Shown here: positions 1 through 5,886 of the stretch, piece by piece
Numbering within the stretch: position 1 is the first letter of the stretch
Layout: every line of letters starts with the position of its first letter
Assembly (NCBI GenBank): GCA_041476545.1
Contig: JBGOTP010000185.1
Coordinates: forward strand, 1-9,875
Length of the DNA: 9,875 nt
Origin: JBGOTP01 sp041476545
GTDB taxonomy: Bacteria > Acidobacteriota > Vicinamibacteria > Vicinamibacterales > CAVVIG01
Reading direction: 5' to 3'
Made by a program: the position numbers and the translations under genes
The notes under the pieces: generated by a model
The model's database searches: none
What the model was told of the DNA's origin: nothing
Seen by the model: the letters and a program-made list of their open reading frames with translations, nothing else

Positions 1-45
1 CGTGGTCGCGATCGCCATCCTGAATGTCAGCAATTTTGCGGACAT
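1..45 (-). CDS. Start of an unidentified gene, cut by the left edge
   Basis: A reading frame opens with ATG at 45-43 and continues to the window edge without a stop, giving MSAKLLTFRMAIATT. It overlaps the end of the DUF6152 gene by 19 bp, and a GGTGG-like Shine-Dalgarno lies about 8 bases upstream of the ATG. Basic residues followed by hydrophobic ones resemble the front of a signal peptide or membrane anchor, but only 15 residues are visible. A second in-frame ATG at 18-16 is an alternative start. Overlap with the upstream gene suggests co-transcription. The product cannot be named. Confidence 0.4.
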   Translation of the reverse strand, partial: MSAKLLTFRMAIATT

Positions 46-449
46 AGCGACACCACCTTTCCGTCAGGTAGGGTGATGATTCGTATCAGCCCAGCGAGAG
101 AGCCGTCTCTGGCGCGACTCGCTTCGACTGTCACCGTCTTGCCGACGGCGTTCTGGAAATCGCTCTTGTCGACGTTCAGATTTCGGAACACGTTGGGCGC
201 CGGTCCCTCGAACGACCATGTCTCCATTTGGCCCTGGTCGTTCTTCGCGTCGACCGACAAATAGATGTGCGGATTTCTCCAGTCCATCTTGCTCAGCGTG
301 CCGGTCCGGGTGACTCGATTGTTGAAGTCGAACAGGGCCGACATGTTGTGATGCGCCCATGCCGAACCCGCGACCAGCGTAAGCGCCAGGGCGAAAGAAA
401 CTTCGGCCAAAACGACACCGAACTTCGCTCTTCCACGGTTCTGACCCAT
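27..449 (-). CDS. DUF6152 family exported protein
   Basis: The 140-residue product has a basic N-terminus, a hydrophobic stretch at about residues 10-29 and a signal-peptidase-like site after Ala-Trp-Ala at 30-32, so it is probably exported. The mature part starts with His-His-Asn and contains the features I associate with DUF6152: a D-F-N-N-x-V-T-x-T-G-T-L stretch (about 41-52), W-R-N-P-H at 57-61, and a late G-K-x-V-T-V-E-x-S-R-A-x-D-G-S segment. The length fits that family, whose function is unknown. The ATG start at 449 has a GGGAG Shine-Dalgarno about 6 bases upstream. A promoter-like sequence lies about 110 bp upstream, past the end of the propeller gene, so it is probably transcribed independently, with the next gene to the left overlapping its end. 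The family assignment is from recognised sequence pattern, not a search. Confidence 0.8.
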   Translation of the reverse strand: MGQNRGRAKFGVVLAEVSFALALTLVAGSAWAHHNMSALFDFNNRVTRTGTLSKMDWRNPHIYLSVDAKNDQGQMETWSFEGPAPNVFRNLNVDKSDFQNAVGKTVTVEASRARDGSLAGLIRIITLPDGKVVSLCPQNC

Positions 450-557
450 CTTCGACTCCCAGGAAAAGCTTTGATGAAGGCTGAGGGTCGACGCCGTGAA
501 CGCGACACGCGGCGTGGCGAACAGGCTCAGGAAAGCAGGTGTGCGAAGGAGGCCCCA

Positions 558-586
558 ACTATAGGCCGACCCGACGACCCTCGCAA
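558..586 (-). promoter_or_regulatory. Sigma70-like promoter for the DUF6152 gene
   Basis: On the minus strand a TTGCGA -35 box (581-586) is followed after exactly 17 bases by a TATAGT -10 box (558-563). These match the consensus at 4 of 6 and 5 of 6 positions. Transcription would begin near 551, giving an untranslated leader of about 100 bases before the ATG at 449. The site sits just after the stop codon of the propeller gene, where a new promoter would be expected. It is a motif match only. Confidence 0.5.
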
Positions 587-593
587 GTCATGG

Positions 594-2636
594 TCACCGT
601 TTCATGATCGACTGAAGGGCCGGTCCGAAGTCGATCTCGTGAATCTTCGACGTGCTGGGTCCGTCGGACGTGTACGCGAGCAGCTTGCCGTCGGGAGAGG
701 GCGCCAGAGGCCAGTCGCCAAACGGCACCAGCACACCCTTACGATTAGGAAGCTCGCCAATGAGACGCGTCGCGCTCCCATCAAGAGGCACGAGGAAGAG
801 CTTATACACGGACTCTCCAGTGACCTTGCCGACACTAACGACTTGCTTGCCATCTGGGAGGACCACGATGTGATAGCTCCGTGAGCTCCACCCGGCGAAG
901 GAGCTGGCGGGCATGAACGGCAGACGAAGCGTGCGCGTGGGATCGCCCACGGTCGACAGGACCTTGATGACCCGCGCCCCGAGACTGCGCGAATCGGCCG
1001 CATCGACCTGTGGGATCAGCAGCTGGTTCCCGGCGACCAAGGTTCCGCCCGCTCGAGAACCTGGCTCGGTACCTGGGTCCGGCAGGCGCCGCGCGGCGCC
1101 GCCGTCGAGGGGCACGAGGAACCGTTCAGTACTCGCGCCAGTCGCCACTCTCACGACCGCCTCGCGATCGGAGGTGAAGACGACTTCATTCACGTTGGGA
1201 AATTCTGTGGAAATGTCGCGAAGCAGTCGCTCCGGGCCGTTCAGCGGGATCTCGACGATGCGCCACTGGGACGGGGACCCGATCGGAAAGACCGTTCTCT
1301 TGGTGGCCCTGATGGCATTCCCGTCCGACCGCCACACGAACCGGCCGATGCGCTCGGATGACGTCGCCAGGACGCGCGTCTGTCCCGAGCTGACGTCGAG
1401 GAGTGCGAGTTGGCTCTGATCGTCAGGACTGTATCCGACTTTGTCCCGCTCGAGAGCACGAGTAGCACGAAACACCAGAAAGCGCCCATTGGGCGACCAG
1501 GGCATGTCCCACGGGGATTTTCCCCAGCCGTCCAGATGCACCGGCACCGGATAGCGGCGCGGCGACGAGCCATCCGCGTTCACGACCGTGATGTCGTAGT
1601 GCGACAGGTTGCCGGTCAGTACCGCAAGCCGTCTTCCGTCTGGCGACCACGCCGGCGTGCTGCTCTGCACGTTCCCCGGCAGCAGGTCGCGCGCCTGGCC
1701 GGTGGCCAGGTCGAAGACGCGCACGCCCTCATTCCGAATTTGAGTCATCGTGGTATATCGCATCGACGAGTCGAGGGTCATGTTGAATCCCCACCCATCG
1801 TTAAGCGGCGGGAGGGCGACCGAAATCTCTCCGTCGATACCCGAGATCGTCCGGTAGGAGAAACGGTCTGGATTCTCCAGAAAGAATGCGACGCGCGCGT
1901 CGGGCGAGAGGCCCACGACGTTTCCGCCGGTGAATTTCGTATATGGAAACAACGATTCGCTTCGACCACCCGCCACAAGTACACGTTCGAAGGCGCCGCC
2001 GGTCTGACCACCCTCCCAATACAGCGATTTCCCGTCGGCGCCCCAGGCCACGGCGTACCCTCTCCCGCTGGCCACAACGCGCTCTGACCCGCCCGTCGCC
2101 GGAACAAGAGTGAGATCAACCGTGCCATCCGGACGACGAGCGTTGAATGCGAGCATCTTGCCGTCCGGCGAGAACGCCGCCGTCCCTGAGCTGCGGAGGC
2201 TCACGCGCTGCGCCTGGCCGGTCGCGACGGCCGTCTTTGGATCGATCGGCATCGTCCACAGAAAAACTCCCATTCCGTCCTCCGAGGATCGGCTGAAGGC
2301 CAACCGATCGCCTAGCGGCGACACGGACCATGAGAGCATATTCGTCCCGAGCAGCGTGCGGCGTTTCGTGGCGATATCGTAGGCGAAAGTGCTGTCCTCG
2401 GCCCGTGGTTGATTCGGGTCGGTGGCGCCATCCGAGAGAGAGGTGTAGATCAGAGCGCGGCCACTGGGGAGCCGGACCCATCCGGTCAGATCCCCATCAA
2501 TCGTCGCGAGTTCGCGAACCTTCGCTTGGGGAAGCTGCGACTGCGAAGCCTGTGGTTTCGGCGCCTGTGCCCGTCCACCGAGCGGAGCCGCCAGCGCGAC
2601 GACGGCCAGCAGTCCGTACCATGTGATGCGTGGCAT
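594..2636 (-). CDS. Secreted WD40-like (PD40) beta-propeller protein
   Basis: The 680-residue product begins with a signal peptide (basic start, hydrophobic core, probable cleavage after Ala-Gln-Ala near residue 25) followed by a Gln/Pro-rich linker. The rest is a series of PD40/TolB-type blades, recognised by S-P-D-G-K/R or close variants followed by a hydrophobic strand: about residues 156-160, 331-335, 381-385 and 647-651, with weaker ones near 106, 199 and 244. No alpha/beta-hydrolase (S9 peptidase) domain or serine protease motif is seen, so it looks like a propeller-only periplasmic or surface protein, perhaps for protein-protein contact. An upstream in-frame TTG at 2651 is possible, but the ATG at 2636 is preferred because a GGAGG Shine-Dalgarno (2645-2649) lies 8 bases before it and would fall inside the longer reading. 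It is separated from the operon upstream by about 200 bp, so it may have its own promoter, though none is convincing. Specific role unknown. Confidence 0.8.
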   Translation of the reverse strand: MPRITWYGLLAVVALAAPLGGRAQAPKPQASQSQLPQAKVRELATIDGDLTGWVRLPSGRALIYTSLSDGATDPNQPRAEDSTFAYDIATKRRTLLGTNMLSWSVSPLGDRLAFSRSSEDGMGVFLWTMPIDPKTAVATGQAQRVSLRSSGTAAFSPDGKMLAFNARRPDGTVDLTLVPATGGSERVVASGRGYAVAWGADGKSLYWEGGQTGGAFERVLVAGGRSESLFPYTKFTGGNVVGLSPDARVAFFLENPDRFSYRTISGIDGEISVALPPLNDGWGFNMTLDSSMRYTTMTQIRNEGVRVFDLATGQARDLLPGNVQSSTPAWSPDGRRLAVLTGNLSHYDITVVNADGSSPRRYPVPVHLDGWGKSPWDMPWSPNGRFLVFRATRALERDKVGYSPDDQSQLALLDVSSGQTRVLATSSERIGRFVWRSDGNAIRATKRTVFPIGSPSQWRIVEIPLNGPERLLRDISTEFPNVNEVVFTSDREAVVRVATGASTERFLVPLDGGAARRLPDPGTEPGSRAGGTLVAGNQLLIPQVDAADSRSLGARVIKVLSTVGDPTRTLRLPFMPASSFAGWSSRSYHIVVLPDGKQVVSVGKVTGESVYKLFLVPLDGSATRLIGELPNRKGVLVPFGDWPLAPSPDGKLLAYTSDGPSTSKIHEIDFGPALQSIMKR

Positions 2637-2741
2637 TGAGTGAACCTCCAAAATAGTGCAGGATCGCGCCGATGGCGCTCGATTCCTCTCCTATCCTGGT
2701 TCACGATGCGTGCCGTGGCAGCCGCAGAGTGCAAGTGCAGG

Positions 2742-2766
2742 CGCACGCGCGTGTTACGCGCGCGCG
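2742..2766. other. GC-rich hairpin between the DUF2182 and propeller genes
   Basis: Arms 2742-2752 and 2756-2766 pair over 11 positions with one A-C mismatch around a three-base loop, built from alternating CG. It lies about 75 bases past the DUF2182 stop codon and about 105 bases before the propeller start codon. It could end the urease operon transcript, but no T-tract follows on either strand, so an intrinsic terminator is not established. The rest of this gap (2637-2839) shows only the GGAGG ribosome site; no clear promoter was found. Confidence 0.45.
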
Positions 2767-2839
2767 GTGGATGCGACGCGTGCCATCGCCCGGAACGATT
2801 CGTTCTGAAGGGCGGCTTAACCTGTTACGTCGCGAGCGG

Positions 2840-3676
2840 TCAGACTTTCGTCGCGATCAGAAGAATCCCGGCGACGACCATGGCCACGCCTGAGACGCGC
2901 GCGACGATCGGGCCGGCGGGTCCGATCTTCTCGAGCAGCACGAAGCCGGTCAGCACGGCGACCCAGACCAGGTTCATCACGCCAACCACGAAGAGCACGC
3001 ACATGAGCGCCCAGCAGCAGCCGAGGCAAAACGCCCCGTGCCGGAGGCCCATCTGGAGCGCACCGAACTGCCCGTCGCGCCAGTTCGTCATGAAAAATCC
3101 CAGAGGACTTCGACACTGCGTCAGACACGCGCCCTTCCACGGGGTCAACTGATAGGCGCCGGCCACGATGAGAATCGCCCCGGCCAGATACCCGCTGGAC
3201 GCCGCCATGGCCGGTGACAGCATCGCCTCCTGGTGCAGCGCCCACTGGGCGAGCGCGGCGCACGCGCTGAAGCCGATCCAGAGCGCGACATAGCCGAGGC
3301 CGAACATCAGCACGGCCAGCCGCCTGCCGTGCGCGCCTCGTCCGGCTCGCGCGGCCGCAAACAGCAGCAGCACCGGGGCCGCCGCTCCTGCCATCATGCC
3401 GACCATCATGACCGCCCACATGACAAACGTGAAGAAGACATCCGCCGCCGTCCACGGAACGTCCAACGTCATGCCCATCTTCGCCATCATCGTGTCGTAC
3501 TCCATGGAGGACGACATCTGACGATCGAGATGAACGAGATAGACCCAAGCGGATGCGGTGATAACAGCGAGACAGGTCGAGATGAGAACGCGGTCGCGGC
3601 GCGAGAGGGCCGCGACCGCTGACAGGCTATGCACTCCGCCAGGCAAACGGCGCGTACTGTCCGTTGTTCCCGCCAC
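2840..3676 (-). CDS. DUF2182 integral membrane protein (predicted metal-binding)
   Basis: The 278-residue protein has a first membrane segment at about 30-50, then several more (about 80-107, 119-145, 160-176, 214-235, 236-249, 258-275). It carries the hallmark DUF2182 motifs: a methionine-rich M-W-x-x-M-M-x-x-M-M helix (86-95), Y-Q-L-T-P-x-K-x-x-C-L-x-x-C-R-x-P-L-G-F-F (175-195, cysteines 184 and 188), and H-G-x-x-C-x-x-C-C-W-A-L-M (213-225) followed by G-x-M-N-L-x-W. The family is described as a predicted metal-binding membrane protein, and its chemistry is unproven. The start is uncertain: GTG at 3676 gives a 50-bp overlap with the DUF1326 gene, while a GTG at 3634 would overlap its stop codon by 8 bp and still keep the first membrane segment. 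DUF1326 and DUF2182 genes commonly sit side by side, as here. It is the last gene of the coupled run that begins at ureB. Confidence 0.85.
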   Translation of the reverse strand: MAGTTDSTRRLPGGVHSLSAVAALSRRDRVLISTCLAVITASAWVYLVHLDRQMSSSMEYDTMMAKMGMTLDVPWTAADVFFTFVMWAVMMVGMMAGAAAPVLLLFAAARAGRGAHGRRLAVLMFGLGYVALWIGFSACAALAQWALHQEAMLSPAMAASSGYLAGAILIVAGAYQLTPWKGACLTQCRSPLGFFMTNWRDGQFGALQMGLRHGAFCLGCCWALMCVLFVVGVMNLVWVAVLTGFVLLEKIGPAGPIVARVSGVAMVVAGILLIATKV

Positions 3677-4256
3677 TCACATCGTCCCACGCCAGACCGA
3701 GCGCGCGCACGTGACTTCTCGACGCACGAGCGAGCGAGACGCGATTTGCCGCCGGATGGCCGGTGTTGTCGAGCGAGAGGGGCTCGGTCGCGTTGGGATT
3801 GATCCCCATGGCCACTTCAGCGGCCATATCGACGAAGCTCCCCGCCTTCACGGACCATTTGACGCCACTCCGATCGAAGCGGATCGGCGCCGACTCGACA
3901 CCCAGCAGCTTGCCGACCAATCCGGTCACCGCAGCCATCGGGCCGCCCGCGGCCCCGCTGGCAATCGCCCCGATCGCGTCACGCTGCGCAGCGCTGGCCC
4001 GATCGTCCGCAATCACACCCACGGACCAGTTTCCCTTGCCCATCGCCTCCGGCGTCCATCCAAGAACGATGAACCCAAGGCCGTCGAGCGACACCGCGCC
4101 GAAGCTCCCGCGCTCGATCTGGAACGCCATGGCAAACGTGCAGGACCCTTTACTCGGAGCGACCGCCATCTGTCCTGGGAGACATGGACACACGAAGTCG
4201 CAACTGCACGTTTCGTAGTACTGGCCGCTAACCTGCCACGACAGTGTAGCCATCAT
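3627..4256 (-). CDS. DUF1326 domain protein
   Basis: The 209-residue protein has no signal peptide and opens with the family signature Y-Y-E-T-C-S-C-D-F-V-C-P-C (cysteines 17, 19, 23 and 25), a plausible metal or redox site. The middle carries the typical G-x-W-S-V-G-V-I-x-D, A-Q-R-D-A-I and A-x-x-G-P-M-A-A segments, and the length matches DUF1326. Function is unknown. The first ATG (4256) overlaps the ureD stop in an ATGA, and a second ATG follows at once at 4253. A GAGG-type Shine-Dalgarno inside the end of ureD sits 4 bases from the first and 7 from the second, so either could be used. Direct coupling to ureD ties it to the urease transcript. Its usual partner DUF2182 follows, which supports the assignment. 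Confidence 0.85.
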   Translation of the reverse strand: MMATLSWQVSGQYYETCSCDFVCPCLPGQMAVAPSKGSCTFAMAFQIERGSFGAVSLDGLGFIVLGWTPEAMGKGNWSVGVIADDRASAAQRDAIGAIASGAAGGPMAAVTGLVGKLLGVESAPIRFDRSGVKWSVKAGSFVDMAAEVAMGINPNATEPLSLDNTGHPAANRVSLARASRSHVRALGLAWDDVSGGNNGQYAPFAWRSA

Positions 4257-5287
4257 TCCACCTCGCCTTTCGGCGCGATTATAGTCGGTGGTCTCTCAGA
4301 CGTCGAGGCATCTCGGCCGTCGCAGCGGCACGTCATCGCGCGCACGTGGGAGCGAGCGGCGCGGAACGGCACGCCGCTCGCGCTCATCAGTCGCGCAGCC
4401 ATGACTCGAGCATCCAGTGCATCAACGGCCGCCTGGACGCCCTCAACGAGCGCCAGCTCGGTATGCAACCGCTCCACCTCCTCGGCAGCAATCGGCGGGC
4501 CGCTCACCAGCGTCGTCCCGAAGTAGCAGGCATCTCCGCCCACCCAGGGGTGCGTGACTCTTCCTTCTTCGGGAGTGATTCGGTACCGTTCCAGATACTC
4601 GAGGATCCCCTCGCGCGTGATCCGGATCTCGTGGGCGAGCGAGTCGAATTCCCACCGCTCGCCGCGGCCCTCTCTCCCCGCCATCCACGCATCACTCCAA
4701 TAGAGGGAGGCGTCACGGGCAAGGGCAATCTCGATCCGCTGGTCGAAGCGAGATCCGGCAAACGGAATCATGGGATCCCAGTGGCAGTGCAGACTCGCGC
4801 CATCTTCGACGTGATATGTGCTGAGCAGCTCGGAGTGGTCCCGCCGAAGCGGCGCAGAGGCGGACGCGTCCCGCCGAAGCGGCGGAGAAACGTTCCGCGG
4901 AGGCGGATGGATCTGAAGGGCCGACTGCGAGGTCAGACGGACACGTGCGCCGCACTCGACGCGAATGACCTGCTCGAGACAATCCCCTCCGAAGATGCCT
5001 GGTGCTGAGGACACGAGGATCATGTGAAGGCCAGTGCCTTCAGAAAACGAGCGACCGACGCGAAAGGGCGGCTCTGCGTACGCATCGGCCAGCACCGTCC
5101 GGCCCCGACGCACGGCGAACACGAGTTCAAGCCGCGCGTGACGGCCCACGTCCGACGTCTCTCGGCGATCCAGCCTGCGATCGTCCGCGTGGGAGCCGCC
5201 TTCAGCCGGATCCGATATCCGCCTCGAGCCGGACGCCACAACAGCGGCTTTCTCTAGCGGTCGAACAGCAGCTCGCGCTGAATCCAC
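4253..5287 (-). CDS. ureD: Urease accessory protein UreD (UreH)
   Basis: UreD binds the urease apoprotein and, with UreF and UreG, forms the complex through which nickel reaches the active site. Recognisable family segments are V-G-R-H-A-R-L-E-L-V-F (47-57), P-G-I-F-G-G-D (96-102), L-T-S-Q-S-A-L-Q-I-H (118-127), H-V-E-D-G-A-S-L (159-166), P-M-I-P-F-A-G-S-R-F-x-Q-R (172-184) and W-M-A-G-R-E-G-R-G-E-R (201-211). The annotated start is a GTG at 5287, preceded 6 bases upstream by AGGAGGT (5294-5300) inside the end of ureG. It gives 344 residues, of which the first 46 do not resemble UreD. A GTG at 5149 (residue 47) would begin right at the conserved part and is the main alternative. The N-terminal stretch and residues 135-151 contain repeat-element copies. 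The end overlaps the DUF1326 start. Ordering ureD after ureG rather than at the front of the operon is less usual. Confidence 0.88.
   Translation of the reverse strand: MDSARAAVRPLEKAAVVASGSRRISDPAEGGSHADDRRLDRRETSDVGRHARLELVFAVRRGRTVLADAYAEPPFRVGRSFSEGTGLHMILVSSAPGIFGGDCLEQVIRVECGARVRLTSQSALQIHPPPRNVSPPLRRDASASAPLRRDHSELLSTYHVEDGASLHCHWDPMIPFAGSRFDQRIEIALARDASLYWSDAWMAGREGRGERWEFDSLAHEIRITREGILEYLERYRITPEEGRVTHPWVGGDACYFGTTLVSGPPIAAEEVERLHTELALVEGVQAAVDALDARVMAARLMSASGVPFRAARSHVRAMTCRCDGRDASTSERPPTIIAPKGEVE
4838..4885. repeat. 30-bp direct duplication with hairpins inside ureD
   Basis: The 17-base motif GTCCCGCCGAAGCGGCG occurs at 4838-4854 and again at 4868-4884, a period of 30 bases or ten codons. 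Each copy forms a small hairpin with an AAG loop: five pairs in the first, and six in the second (4871-4876 with 4880-4885). In UreD it encodes two P-L-R-R-D pentapeptides at residues 136-150. It falls between the conserved strand ending in Q-I-H and the next one starting H-V-E-D-G, where homologues usually have a short link. Confidence 0.8.
5193..5242. repeat. Two degenerate palindromic repeat copies at the ureD start
   Basis: Two neighbouring sequences resemble the hairpin element in ureF. At 5218-5242 an imperfect palindrome (TCCGCCTCGAGCCGGA, 5218-5233) is followed by CGCCACAAC, close to the CGCCACGAC tail of the copy at the ureF start. At 5193-5213, read on the minus strand, the core CTGAAGGCGG is identical to the core of the ureF copy at 6481-6498. 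Both lie in residues 16-32 of the long UreD reading, in the part that has no resemblance to UreD. Confidence 0.55.
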
Positions 5288-5886
5288 GTGACGACCTCCT
5301 CGAGGCCGGCGCCCGTCTTGAGATTGGTGAAGACAAATGGACGATCGCCCCGGCCGGCGCGCGAATCCCTGGCCATCACCTCGAGACTCGCGCCGACGAG
5401 TGGTGCAAGATCGATCTTGTTGATAACGAGGAGGTCCGATCGCGTCACACCAGGTCCGCCTTTGCGCGGGATCTTATCGCCGCCCGAGACGTCGATCACG
5501 TAGATGGCCGCGTCCACCAGCTCAGGGCTGAAACTCGCCGCCAGATTGTCGCCGCCGCTCTCGAGAAAGATCAGATCGAGATCGGGATGACGACGGCCGA
5601 GATCGTCGAGCGCATCGAAGTTCATGGATGCGTCCTCGCGAATGGCGGTGTGCGGACAGCCACCGGTCTGGACACCGATGATGCGATCGGCCGGCAGCGC
5701 TTCACTGCGGACGAGAAACTCCATGTCCTCGCGCGTGAAGATGTCGTTTGTCACGACGCCAAGCGCGTACTCGTCGCGCATGCGCTTGCAGAGCGCATCC
5801 ACGAGCGCCGTCTTGCCCGAACCGACCGGGCCGCCGACCCCAAGCCGCACCGCGGCCGTTTTTTTCTCCAGGCCGTCCCGCATCAT
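5254..5886 (-). CDS. ureG: Urease accessory GTPase UreG
   Basis: UreG is the SIMIBI-class GTPase that carries nickel and drives its insertion into urease with UreE, UreF and UreD. The 210-residue product has normal length and all key motifs: the P-loop G-P-V-G-S-G-K-T (19-26), V-V-T-N-D-I-F-T-R-E-D (44-54), the Cys-Pro-His nickel motif at 77-79 within G-V-Q-T-G-G-C-P-H-T-A-I-R-E-D, E-S-G-G-D-N-L (109-115), S-G-G-D-K-I-P-R-K-G-G-P-G (134-146) and the guanine-specificity N-K-I-D (156-159). The ATG at 5886 overlaps the ureF stop as ATGA and is followed by a second ATG. No Shine-Dalgarno is visible, so it probably relies on translational coupling. Its 3' end overlaps the proposed ureD start by 34 bp. 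Unlike ureF and ureD it contains no repeat insertions. Confidence 0.97.
   Translation of the reverse strand: MMRDGLEKKTAAVRLGVGGPVGSGKTALVDALCKRMRDEYALGVVTNDIFTREDMEFLVRSEALPADRIIGVQTGGCPHTAIREDASMNFDALDDLGRRHPDLDLIFLESGGDNLAASFSPELVDAAIYVIDVSGGDKIPRKGGPGVTRSDLLVINKIDLAPLVGASLEVMARDSRAGRGDRPFVFTNLKTGAGLEEVVTWIQRELLFDR
5294..5300 (-). promoter_or_regulatory. Strong Shine-Dalgarno for ureD within ureG
   Basis: The minus strand reads AGGAGGT here, ending 6 bases before the GTG at 5287. It is a full-strength match at ideal spacing and favours the long UreD start. The same bases encode the L-E-E-V-V segment that UreG proteins normally have near their C-terminus, so the match could be a coincidence of coding. 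Confidence 0.5.

Noticed and set aside
2742..2766. Intrinsic terminator of the urease operon
   Set aside because: The hairpin is strong but no T-tract follows on either strand, so it is listed only as a hairpin.
3558..4526. Plus-strand 322-codon open frame across DUF1326 and the ends of its neighbours
   Set aside because: It runs antisense through three real genes and its composition is that of a shadow frame.
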